DNA of 64,000 bases, taken from JACCTH01 sp963761985. GTDB taxonomy: Bacteria; Actinomycetota; Acidimicrobiia; Spongiisociales; ZC4RG35. Position numbers and translations under genes: made by a program. The notes below the pieces were generated by a model that worked only from the letters and a program-made list of their open reading frames with translations, was not told where the DNA came from and searched no databases. Shown here piece after piece: positions 8,418 to 16,514 of the stretch (positions are counted from its first letter, which is position 1; the number at the start of each line of letters is the position of its first letter). The stretch covers positions 1 through 64,000 of the forward strand of contig CAVXIT010000011.1 of NCBI GenBank assembly GCA_963761985.1, in the 5' to 3' direction.

Positions 8418-9446
8418 CTACCGGGTCACGTCGACAACGATTTTTCCCTTGGCACGTTTTTGAGCCAGGGGGAGGATGCCTTCGTTAAGCAGTTCGTCGA
8501 GGCCGATCACTTTGTCGAGGACGATGTTGAAGACGTCGGTGGTTCGCAAGACCTCGAGGGAGTCGGCGAGGTCTTCGGCCAGGACATGTGCCAGCGTGGT
8601 TGTGACGTCGATCTCACGGACGATGAGTGACAGGAGATCGACCTCGCGAGGGGCGTCGTGCAGACCAACCAGCAACACTCGACCACCCCGTCGGACCGTC
8701 TGGAATGCGGCCGCCGGGGCATGGGCCGCACCGGTTGCTTCGATGATGACGTGGGGGCCATCGGAACCACTCGAAGCCTGGATCGCTTCCACCAGATCCC
8801 GGTCCGAAACGTCGATCGTCTTAGAGGCTCCCAGCTTCGAAGCCGTCTCGAGCCTGGCGGCGTCTATGTCGACGGCGATGAGGTTTCCGACGTCCAAAGC
8901 CCGAGCGGCGGCGATGATGAATGCGCCGATTCCCCCGGCACCGATGACAGCCAACGTCTCACCCGGCTTTACACCGCTTCGTCGCACGGCATGCATCGCC
9001 ACCGCTTGCGGCTGGGCAACCGCCGCGGCATCGTTCGAGACGTCATCGGGTACCGCAATGATGGTGGATGCCGGCACATTCACGTACTCGGCCAGTCCTC
9101 CGTCGACGTGCAGGCCGAGTGTGTAATAAGAACTGCAGAGGTTGGTGCGGCCCGCCCTGCACCACTCGCATTTCCCACAGGACACACCTGCACCGGACAC
9201 GACGCGATCTCCCTCTTGAAACCCGCTAACAGCCGACCCAATCGTGACGATCTCACCGGTGAACTCGTGGCCGAGGATCACCGGAGGGACCGCAAGGACG
9301 GGTCCGTGGTCCCACTCGGCCGAGTCGGTCCCACAGACTGCAGCGCGGGTCACCTTCACTTGAACTTCGTCCTCGGCAGGTTCGGCGGGTCGGCCCACGT
9401 CCTCGATCGAAAGCGAACCCCTGCCGCGATAGACCGCCGCCCTCAT
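8418..9446 (-). CDS. Zinc-dependent alcohol/polyol dehydrogenase
   Basis: Encodes 342 residues of the medium-chain dehydrogenase family with AVCGTDSAEW, GHEF and the structural-zinc lobe CGKCEWCRAGRTNLC. The nucleotide-binding loop is VIGAGGIGAFIIAA and the following acidic VDID suggests NAD(H). Its ATG overlaps the stop of the upstream dehydrogenase by 4 bases (ATGA), so it is translationally coupled. It forms the distal gene of a leftward unit: permease, frameshifted dehydrogenase, this gene. Confidence 0.9.
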   Translation of the reverse strand: MRAAVYRGRGSLSIEDVGRPAEPAEDEVQVKVTRAAVCGTDSAEWDHGPVLAVPPVILGHEFTGEIVTIGSAVSGFQEGDRVVSGAGVSCGKCEWCRAGRTNLCSSYYTLGLHVDGGLAEYVNVPASTIIAVPDDVSNDAAAVAQPQAVAMHAVRRSGVKPGETLAVIGAGGIGAFIIAAARALDVGNLIAVDIDAARLETASKLGASKTIDVSDRDLVEAIQASSGSDGPHVIIEATGAAHAPAAAFQTVRRGGRVLLVGLHDAPREVDLLSLIVREIDVTTTLAHVLAEDLADSLEVLRTTDVFNIVLDKVIGLDELLNEGILPLAQKRAKGKIVVDVTR

Positions 9447-10427
9447 GAGCCAGTCCTGATGTGGACCTTGATGTTTCGCTGCGTGTCCCGTGCAGCTTCG
9501 TAGGCATCAAGCGCCTCCTCGAGGCCGAAGGTTGCCGTCACGAGCGTTGAGGGATCGACGAGGCCACGAGCGAGAAATCTGATCGACTCGGGCCAGACGT
9601 TCATAGAACCGATCAGCCCTCGCATTGTGAGCGCCTTCGACTGCAGGTAGCCCATCGGGGCCGGCGGCTGGGAGCCGATGTTGATGCCTACGTAGGCGAT
9701 CCGCCCGCCGTGGGCGACCACCTCCATCGCCTGGGCCATGGCGTTAGGCGAGCCGGCCGCCTCGATCACTCCGTCGAATCCCCGTCCGCCTGTGAGATCC
9801 CTCACGGCATCCCCGAAACCGTCGACCGTCGGAGCGAGAGTGTCGGACGCACCCGCGCCGATGCCCATGGCCCGGCGCTTTTCGTCCGGTTCGACGAGAG
9901 TCACGCGGGCATTGCAGGCCGCCACCGCCATCACGCACATCAGTCCAATCGGTCCACCACCGAGCACGGCAATATGGTCGCTCGGGTCGACGCGGTCGAG
10001 GTGACGAACCGCGTTGTATGCCACGGAGAACGGCTCAACCAGGGCTCCTTGGGTATAGGTCAGCTCGTCCGGAATCTTGTGTAGCCATTCACCCCGAGCC
10101 TTGAACAGTTGGGCGGCAGCACCGTCGATGTTGAAGCCGAAGTGATCGCGGCCACCCGGTCCGACCACACACTCTCCGACCACGCGATCGCCCGCAGCCA
10201 GGCCTTGGATCGCCTTCCCGACTTCCACCACTTCTCCCGACCACTCGTGACCTGGCGTGACGGGATATGCTGAACGGGATGATGTAACGCCCCGACAGCA
10301 ACTCGAAATCCGAGTGGCAGATGCCCACAGCTCGGGACGCGATCAGGACGTCGTCGGCCTCGAGCACGGGCTCGGCAACATCGGCCACGCGGGCTTCGTT
10401 CGGTGCAACAAATTGGACTGCTCTCAT
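9443..10427 (-). pseudogene. Frameshifted medium-chain alcohol dehydrogenase
   Basis: The N-terminal part (MRAVQFVAPNEARVADVAEP through GICHSDFELLSGRY) and the remaining domain (PGHEWSGEVVEVGKAIQG through the GGGPIGLMCVMAVAA Rossmann loop) lie in two frames. The break falls at about 10260-10272, where one base too many joins IIPFSI to PVTPGHEW. Both parts are well conserved, so this is either a recent single-base mutation or a sequence error. The structural-zinc Cys lobe of the two neighbours is absent (GPGGRDHFGFN there), as in zinc-lobe-less relatives. It precedes the 8418-9446 gene with a 4-base overlap. Confidence 0.8.
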
Positions 10428-10524
10428 CGGCCGGCAACTCCTGTGATCGGTGGGCTAGTGCTTGGCGCTCTGGTGCCTTGACGTCCCCGCTGAAATGGCC
10501 CCGACGTCACTTGGCGGTCCCGGC

Positions 10525-11547
10525 TTAAGCCGACACAACGAGCGGGGTCTTGTTGGGTCCGAACCGAGCTCGCACTGCAGCCCAGTTAACCGTGTGGAGC
10601 GCCACGCCAGCGGCGAGGGCGCCAGCCTCGACCAATGTGCGGATCGCCGTGGAGACGCCGAGGGCAAGAACGAACTGGCCGAGCTGGGTCAGGAACAACG
10701 CCGACAACGCGGTTGAGATGGGATAGCCCTTTCCACCCAGCAGGGACGTCCCGCCCAAGACAACGGCCGCCACCGAGGAGAGCAGGTAGGCATCCCCCTG
10801 ATATGCAGTGGGCTGCGCCACGATCCCGGCGATCAAGACTCCGGCCAGCCAGTACATCACCATGGCCCACACATAGGCTGCCATTCCGTGACGCTTCGAT
10901 CGGAGCCCCGCCGCCCAAGCAGCGATCGGGTTTGCTCCCACCGCTTCGAAGCGGCGTCCCGCCACTGTCTTCTTCACAATGAAGGTGACTAGGAAAGTTG
11001 CCGCCAACGCGAAGAACACCGAATTCGGAATCCCGAGGGTGTGGCCAGTGACGGTGTTTGCCAGCAGTCTGGTCGTCCCGCGCGGGATCCCGCCGGAGAG
11101 GCCCAGCACAACTGCGTAGAGCAGCGCATTCATCCCGAGCGTGGCGATGATCGGGTTGAGTCCCCGGTAGGTAATCAAGAATCCATTGATTGCGCCCGCA
11201 ATTAGCACGACAGCTAATGCAGTCAGAGCGGCTCTCGGCAATCTGCTGTCTTGCCCGTTGGCCAAGTGCGTGCAAATCACCACGGTGAGGGAGATCCCCC
11301 CGGGCACGGACAGATCGATCCCTCCCTGCTGGACGACCAGCGTCTGTCCGAGGCCCGCGACGACGAGGACGGCCGCGTACGGGAGCATTCCGAGCAGGGC
11401 TCCCCGGCTGATGCTCGAGGGTGCCACGACTGCCCCTACCAGGAACAGCAACACGGTCGCGACGACGACTGTGACGAGACCGCCTTGAACGCGCGAGAGG
11501 ATGCCTGGGCGCTTTGCTTGCCCACCCGTCGTCGCCTGATCGGGCAC
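10525..11547 (-). CDS. Ribose-class ABC transporter permease
   Basis: Encodes 340 residues with 8-10 hydrophobic segments and the RbsC/BPD_transp_2 landmarks: GLGQTLVVQQGGIDLSVPG near residue 65-85, GLNPIIATLGMNALLYAV, and the EAA-like loop with VVLGGTSLLGGKG near residue 275. It forms part of the inner-membrane channel of a sugar importer. The matching binding protein and the ATPase-permease fusion are encoded divergently at 11805 and 13065, so the importer probably has two different permease subunits. Operator O3 lies between the two arms. Confidence 0.9.
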   Translation of the reverse strand: MPDQATTGGQAKRPGILSRVQGGLVTVVVATVLLFLVGAVVAPSSISRGALLGMLPYAAVLVVAGLGQTLVVQQGGIDLSVPGGISLTVVICTHLANGQDSRLPRAALTALAVVLIAGAINGFLITYRGLNPIIATLGMNALLYAVVLGLSGGIPRGTTRLLANTVTGHTLGIPNSVFFALAATFLVTFIVKKTVAGRRFEAVGANPIAAWAAGLRSKRHGMAAYVWAMVMYWLAGVLIAGIVAQPTAYQGDAYLLSSVAAVVLGGTSLLGGKGYPISTALSALFLTQLGQFVLALGVSTAIRTLVEAGALAAGVALHTVNWAAVRARFGPNKTPLVVSA

Positions 11548-11614
11548 TATTTTCCTCCTGCTGGCTCAGTCCAGCCTGGCGAGCGACGCCAAATTACAGA
11601 CCAGCGAGCCAGAC

Positions 11615-11628
11615 TGCAAGCGCTTGCA
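11615..11628. promoter_or_regulatory. LacI-family operator O3
   Basis: The palindrome TGCAAGCGCTTGCA lies in the divergent region between the permease and the binding-protein gene. TTGCAT within it (11624-11629) and TATAGG at 11645-11650 are spaced 15 bases, so the operator may overlap the -35 box of the rightward promoter and block polymerase directly. Confidence 0.85.
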
Positions 11629-11804
11629 TTGCCGGACGACGAAGTATAGGGTCCCGCGTAGGCATTCCCCTGATGGCAGGGGATAACGGAGAGAGGGAGC
11701 ACGCAAAAGCAACAGCCGGCCATAGGCCACGTGCCTTCAAGCTCTAATCGGAGCCGAGCCTCGGCTTGCCGCCGATCGACAAGAACGAATGGAATGGAGC
11801 ATCT

Positions 11805-12986
11805 ATGAGAGGTAAGCGTCCCAACGTGTCGCTGATCTCGGTTCTCACCGCCCTGGCCCTGATTGTGGCCTGCGGCGGCGACGACGCCGGGGGCGACGCG
11901 ACAACGACCACGGCCGCAGGCGCGATCACTACCACAGCCGCAGGTGACACCACGACGACTGCCGCTGATGGCGACACCACGACAACGGCTGCCGCGTCCG
12001 GAGAAGTTCCCGATTGGTGCGGTCCCGACGAGATCGTCCTGGGTATGACGGACGGCTTCGGAGGTAACAGCTGGCGGCTCGTGACGACCGCCTCCGCTCG
12101 TGATGAAGCAGCGAAGTGCCCGAGCGTGACGGAGTTCGTTTATGCCGACGGCCAGGGTGACACCCAGAAGGCGATTTCCGACATTCAGGGCATGGTTGCC
12201 ACCGGCGTCGACGCCCTTGTGGTGTTCCCCGATGCCGGCGAAGCGGTTCTTCCTGCGCTTAGAAGCGCGTTCGAGGCCGGCGTAGTCACGGTGCCGTACC
12301 GGGTCTTCCCCGGCGGCGAGGACGAAGTGGACTACACCAAGTATGTCGCCCTCGACCCGGTGAATGACGGCCGTAACTGGGCAAACTGGATCCTGGAAAT
12401 CCTTCCTGAGGGTGGGACAGTCCTGATGTTGAGCGGCCCGCCCGGCAATAGCCAGGGGGTTCTCGAAGCCGAAGGCCTCCACGAAGTCCTCGATCCGACC
12501 GGCCTGTACACATTCATCGGAGAGCAACCCTTCGAGCCCACCGGTTGGGATCCGGCCGTAACGCAGCAGGTGCTGACGGCGGCGATCGCTAGCAACCCGG
12601 AGATCGACGTCATCGTGTCCGACTTCGGCCCTTCCCTAGTGGGAGCCCTTCCAGAGTTTGAAAATAGCGGTCGCTCGATTCCGCCCATCGCGACGTCGGA
12701 CGGCAACTTGCTGGGATGCTTCTGGCAGGAGAAGTCGCCGGACAACCCCGACTTCCAACTGATGACCATCCAAACCGGAAACGATCACTCGCGTTTGGCA
12801 ATCCAATGGGCGGTCGCCCTAGCGACTGGCGGTGTAACGCCTGCCGCGAGCGAACACCAGCACCAGATATTTGAGAATTCGGTGACTGGCGATCCCAACC
12901 CCGTCCAGTGCGAGCCCGATCTTCCAGGAGACGTATACCTCTCGGCGGAGATGTCCGGAGAGGACCAAGCCGCCTTGATGGACTAG
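11805..12986 (+). CDS. Sugar ABC transporter substrate-binding lipoprotein
   Basis: Encodes 393 residues. A signal peptide ends in LIVAC|GGD, a lipobox, so the protein should be lipid-anchored outside the membrane. A Thr/Ala-rich linker (about residues 28-68) precedes a type-I periplasmic-binding domain of the ribose/galactose class (IVLGMTDGFGGNSWR, QKAISDIQGMVATGVDALVV, DVIVSDFGPSLVGALPEF). It captures the substrate for the importer encoded on both sides. The ATG at 11805 follows GGAG with 5-base spacing. Many acidic and aromatic residues line the likely cleft, but the ligand is not predictable. Confidence 0.92.
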   Translation: MRGKRPNVSLISVLTALALIVACGGDDAGGDATTTTAAGAITTTAAGDTTTTAADGDTTTTAAASGEVPDWCGPDEIVLGMTDGFGGNSWRLVTTASARDEAAKCPSVTEFVYADGQGDTQKAISDIQGMVATGVDALVVFPDAGEAVLPALRSAFEAGVVTVPYRVFPGGEDEVDYTKYVALDPVNDGRNWANWILEILPEGGTVLMLSGPPGNSQGVLEAEGLHEVLDPTGLYTFIGEQPFEPTGWDPAVTQQVLTAAIASNPEIDVIVSDFGPSLVGALPEFENSGRSIPPIATSDGNLLGCFWQEKSPDNPDFQLMTIQTGNDHSRLAIQWAVALATGGVTPAASEHQHQIFENSVTGDPNPVQCEPDLPGDVYLSAEMSGEDQAALMD

Positions 12987-13011
12987 CGGCAACAGGCAAA
13001 CGACAACGAGT

Positions 13012-13044
13012 GATGGGGATCCGCGAGACTCGCGGGTCCCCATC
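13012..13044 (+). terminator. Strong hairpin between binding protein and transporter core
   Basis: A 14-bp stem with one wobble pair (GATGGGGATCCGCG with CGCGGGTCCCCATC) and a 5-base loop is followed by TATTTT. It lies 25 bases after the binding-protein stop and just before the ATPase-permease gene. Such structures in ABC operons commonly stop most transcripts or protect the upstream mRNA, giving more binding protein than transporter core. Confidence 0.7.
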
Positions 13045-13064
13045 GCACTATTTTGAGTGAGCGG

Positions 13065-15575
13065 ATGGCGACCCATACGACGTCTGAAGACACGCAGATC
13101 ATCGATGACCCGACCATGGTTCTCTCCGGGATTTTTAAGAGCTACGCGGGCGTCGCCGCCCTAACCGATGTTTCGCTGGAAATCCTCCCTGGTGGGATCC
13201 ACGCTCTACTCGGCGAGAACGGAGCCGGGAAGTCGACCTTGATGGGAATTGCTTCGGGCGAAATCGCGGCCGATGCGGGGACGATCACCTTCGCAGGGTC
13301 TCAACAATCCTCGCTAACGCCGAAGCTCGCCAACTCACTCGGCATCGCAATCGTCCACCAACATCCTGCGCTGCTGCCAGACATGACCGTCGCCGAGAAC
13401 ATCCGGCTCGCGGTGCCGGCCGAGCACCTCGCGTTCGCCGGTGACGAAGAAGCGTCGATGCGGGCTTTGTTGGACGAAGTGGGCATGAATGTGCACCTCA
13501 ACGATCGGGCCAACACCCTCAGCATCGCCAACCAACATCTCCTGGAGGTTGCTAAAGCCCTGGCCGTCTCGCCGAAGGTGCTGATCCTGGACGAACCGAC
13601 GGCACCGCTTGGCAAGGAGTCGGTCGATCTTCTTTTCGAGCATGTTCGAAACGCCGCCGCCGAGGGAACCGCGGTCGTGTACATCACCCACCGGCTGGCC
13701 GAGGTCCGCCTGCTCGCCGATCGAGTGACGGTGCTTCGTGACGGCAAAGTCAGCGGCACGGCCAAAGTGGAGGAGGTCTCCGATGATCAACTGCTCGCCT
13801 GGATCGTCGGTCGTCGCCTCATCGGCTCCACGTTTCCTGAGAAGGCAGCAGCCGAGGGAGCAGAACAATACGTCAAGATCTCTGATCTGAGCGGGCAGGG
13901 GTTTTCGCACATATCGGTCTCGGCGAATCGAGGGGAGATCGTCGGAGTAGCCGGCGTGGTAGGAAACGGTCAGAGCCAGCTTCTGGCGGCACTCGCGGGG
14001 CTGGTCCCGTTCAAGGGGTCTGTCGAAGTCAGTGGCTCGTCTTATTCGTCAAGCGCGCTGCGGACTCGCGCTGCCTATATGCCAGCGGATCGCCACCGCG
14101 AGGGGCTGATGATGAGCCTTTCGGTCAGGGAGAACGCCGCCGTCAGCGCGCTGCAGCGCTTCCGTCGAGCGTTCTTCGTGAGGCGCGACGTCGAGGCTGC
14201 CGGCGTGCAGGCCGAACTCGACTCGTTGAATGTCAGGACGCCGTCGATGGAATCGAATGTGGCGTCACTGTCCGGCGGGAACCAGCAGAAGGTGGTGATG
14301 TCGCGGGCGTTGTTGCGAAAGCCCGCCATGTTGATCGCGGACGAGCCCACCCAAGGCGTCGACGTGGGTGCCCGGGCCGAGATCTACCGCATCATTCGCG
14401 AGGTCGCCGCCGGCGGTATCCCTGTGATCGTCGCGTCGTCGGATGCACACGAGCTCGAAGGCCTGTGCGACAGGGTGGTCGTGATGTCACGCGGTCAGAG
14501 CGTCGTCGAGCTGACCGGAGATGCGGTGACTGAGGAGCGGATCGTCCGTGCCGCCGTCAGCGCCACCACGCAACAGGATTACCAAGCCGACCCGGTGGCG
14601 AAGGTCAGCTCTTCATCCTGGGGGCGCTTCTTGCAGGGCGACTATGCCCCGGTGTTGATTCTTGCCCTCGTAATCGTTGTGCTTGGTGCATACATCTACT
14701 CGACTAACGACAGATACATCAATGCGTTCAACATCACGTCGGTCCTGATGCTTGTGTCCGCTCTCGGGCTCATTGCGATCGGCCAAACAGTCGCTTTGTT
14801 AGTGGCGGGGATCGATCTGTCGGTCGGCCCGCTGGCGGGGTTGCTCGTAGTGGTTGCATCTTTCTTTCTGATCGAAGAGCGTTCGTTCGGCGTCATGGCA
14901 TTGGGGTTTCTGTTGATGCTCATCGCGGCCGTCATCATCGGGGGCATCAACGGAGCCCTGATTCGGTACGGACGATTCACCCCCGTCGCCGCCACTTTGG
15001 CGATGTACATCGCTCTCGGCGGGCTGAGCTTCGTTCTGCGTGATCGCCCAGGTGGCTTCATGAGCTCTACCGTTACCGGGCCGATCATGGCGAAGCTGGG
15101 ACCGGTGCCCTGGGCTTTCATCGTGCTTGTTGTGATCGCCATCCTGATGGAAGTCGCTTTGCGAAAAACGGAGTGGGGCAGGCGGTTACGGGCAATCGGA
15201 TCGAACGAGGATTCCGCCCGGCGCCTTGGCATCAATGTCAGTCGCACGGCGTTTGCGGCATATGTGACGACCTCGTTGTTCGTCTTCCTTGGAGCCATCG
15301 TTTTGCTGGCTCAACTCGGTATCGGCGATCCGGCCCAGGGCGTGGGGTATACGTTGAGCAGCGTCACAGCCGTAGTCCTGGGAGGCACCAGCCTTCTCGG
15401 CGGGCGTGGGACCTTCATCGGGACGTTATTCGGCGCGTTTCTGATCGTTCAGGTTCAGAACGCGACCGTCTTCCTTGGCCTGAATCAGACGTGGCAATAC
15501 TTCTTCCAGGGCGCGCTCATCATGGTGGCGGCGATCATCTACAGCCAGGTGCGCGGTCTGCGGCGGGCTATGTGA
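13065..15575 (+). CDS. Sugar ABC transporter ATPase-permease fusion
   Basis: Encodes 836 residues. Residues 1-500 are an RbsA/MglA-type double ATPase: the first domain has a full Walker A (GENGAGKST), and the second has the degenerate Walker A region VVGNGQSQ, LSGGNQQKVVMSRAL signature and Walker B IADEPTQGVD. After a short linker, residues 520-836 form an RbsC-like permease (GQTVALLVAGIDLSVGP, VVLGGTSLLGGRG). These parts are normally separate proteins, so this is a true fusion with no stop between. ATG at 13065 is preferred; an in-frame TTG at 13053 is possible. It works with the binding protein at 11805 and the permease at 10525. Confidence 0.92.
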   Translation: MATHTTSEDTQIIDDPTMVLSGIFKSYAGVAALTDVSLEILPGGIHALLGENGAGKSTLMGIASGEIAADAGTITFAGSQQSSLTPKLANSLGIAIVHQHPALLPDMTVAENIRLAVPAEHLAFAGDEEASMRALLDEVGMNVHLNDRANTLSIANQHLLEVAKALAVSPKVLILDEPTAPLGKESVDLLFEHVRNAAAEGTAVVYITHRLAEVRLLADRVTVLRDGKVSGTAKVEEVSDDQLLAWIVGRRLIGSTFPEKAAAEGAEQYVKISDLSGQGFSHISVSANRGEIVGVAGVVGNGQSQLLAALAGLVPFKGSVEVSGSSYSSSALRTRAAYMPADRHREGLMMSLSVRENAAVSALQRFRRAFFVRRDVEAAGVQAELDSLNVRTPSMESNVASLSGGNQQKVVMSRALLRKPAMLIADEPTQGVDVGARAEIYRIIREVAAGGIPVIVASSDAHELEGLCDRVVVMSRGQSVVELTGDAVTEERIVRAAVSATTQQDYQADPVAKVSSSSWGRFLQGDYAPVLILALVIVVLGAYIYSTNDRYINAFNITSVLMLVSALGLIAIGQTVALLVAGIDLSVGPLAGLLVVVASFFLIEERSFGVMALGFLLMLIAAVIIGGINGALIRYGRFTPVAATLAMYIALGGLSFVLRDRPGGFMSSTVTGPIMAKLGPVPWAFIVLVVIAILMEVALRKTEWGRRLRAIGSNEDSARRLGINVSRTAFAAYVTTSLFVFLGAIVLLAQLGIGDPAQGVGYTLSSVTAVVLGGTSLLGGRGTFIGTLFGAFLIVQVQNATVFLGLNQTWQYFFQGALIMVAAIIYSQVRGLRRAM

Positions 15576-15636
15576 TGAAGTTGCCTAGCGATTAGGAGTA
15601 TTCCAACCCACCGACCGTTTCGAGAGGAGAGAGACA

Positions 15637-16170
15637 TTGGAACTCAAGGCTGTACACCACGTAGGTCTCGTCGTACGAGACCTGGACCGCTCCATCTATT
15701 TCTATCACGATCTCCTCGGACTTCCCTTTGCGAATGAGCCGACGCCCTGGTTCTCAGGCCCCCAATTAGAGAAGGGGGTCGGGGTACCCGGAGCGACCCT
15801 TCGACAAGTCGCCCTTTGGGCTGGTCCGGCCTCGATGATGGAGTTGATCGAGTACGGAAATCGGCCCGTCGAGAGTGACCGGCCCATTCCCAACAACTAC
15901 CTCGGGGCCGCGCACGTCTGTTTCCTGGTGGACGACATTCGTGCCAAGAAATCTGAACTTGAGGGCAAAGGCGTCGAGTTTTACTCCGACGTCAATGTGG
16001 TTGACGACGGGCCTCTCGCAGGTTGGCGATGGTGCTATTTCAGCGACCCGGACGGTTTGGCACTCGAACTTGTCGAAATCGCCTACTACCTAAAAGACGA
16101 GCGGGAGGCTGCCGCCGCCGAGTATCTCCGCACGCGCCCTGCCCTGAGCGAGATCGAGGTCCGGGTGTGA
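15637..16170 (+). CDS. VOC-family metalloprotein (glyoxalase/epimerase-like)
   Basis: Encodes 177 residues with two beta-alpha-beta-beta-beta modules. Metal ligands of the vicinal-oxygen-chelate fold are visible: His in VHHVGLVVRD, His in GAAHVCFLVDD, and Glu in LALELVEI. The type matches glyoxalase, methylmalonyl-CoA epimerase or ring-cleavage dioxygenase relatives; the reaction is not determined. The start is TTG at 15637 behind GAGGAGAG. It follows the transporter fusion by 61 bases and probably processes an intermediate of the same pathway. Confidence 0.85.
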   Translation: MELKAVHHVGLVVRDLDRSIYFYHDLLGLPFANEPTPWFSGPQLEKGVGVPGATLRQVALWAGPASMMELIEYGNRPVESDRPIPNNYLGAAHVCFLVDDIRAKKSELEGKGVEFYSDVNVVDDGPLAGWRWCYFSDPDGLALELVEIAYYLKDEREAAAAEYLRTRPALSEIEVRV

Positions 16171-16233
16171 TGAATGCCCTCTCGAGTCCGGGCTGAGAAT
16201 CGACCGGTGGTGATTGCCGTTCGAGGCTTCTGT

Positions 16234-16296
16234 CGGGCGGTGGGACTCGAACCCACAGTGGGCGAACCCACGTGGGCGAACCCCAGATCCTAAGTC
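16234..16296 (-). pseudogene. tRNA-Leu 3' fragment (possible attachment-site scar)
   Basis: Reading leftward, this stretch repeats the anticodon-loop-to-3'-end half of the intact tRNA-Leu at 23195-23277, including GACTTAGGATCTGG, the T arm and the CCGCCCG acceptor strand. An internal duplication of the variable-arm segment is present and no matching 5' half can be found, so it cannot fold as a tRNA. Its position distal to the 3' end of the intact gene is what an element integrated at a tRNA 3' end would leave. Confidence 0.75.
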
Positions 16297-16514
16297 CAAC
16301 GAGTGCCGTCCCGTCCCATACCAGCTGCCGTTTAGCCAAGCCTCGTAAGCGATTTCATAGACCGGCGTGATGTCCAGCCACGGGCCGTATCAAGCTTTCA
16401 GGGCTGGTTGGGTTGCAGTCCGAGTTGCAGAACCTTGAAATCAACGAAAGCCTGATGACGATCTTCGCTCGTTGAGAACCCGAGCGTTGATTAGGCGATA
16501 GATACGCTGGCCAG

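Noticed and set aside
16400..16514. GCCTGATGACG before the ClC gene, recalling part of a fluoride riboswitch
   Set aside because: The 5' GGNGATG hairpin needed for that class is not found upstream, and the ClC protein does not look like a fluoride-specific type.
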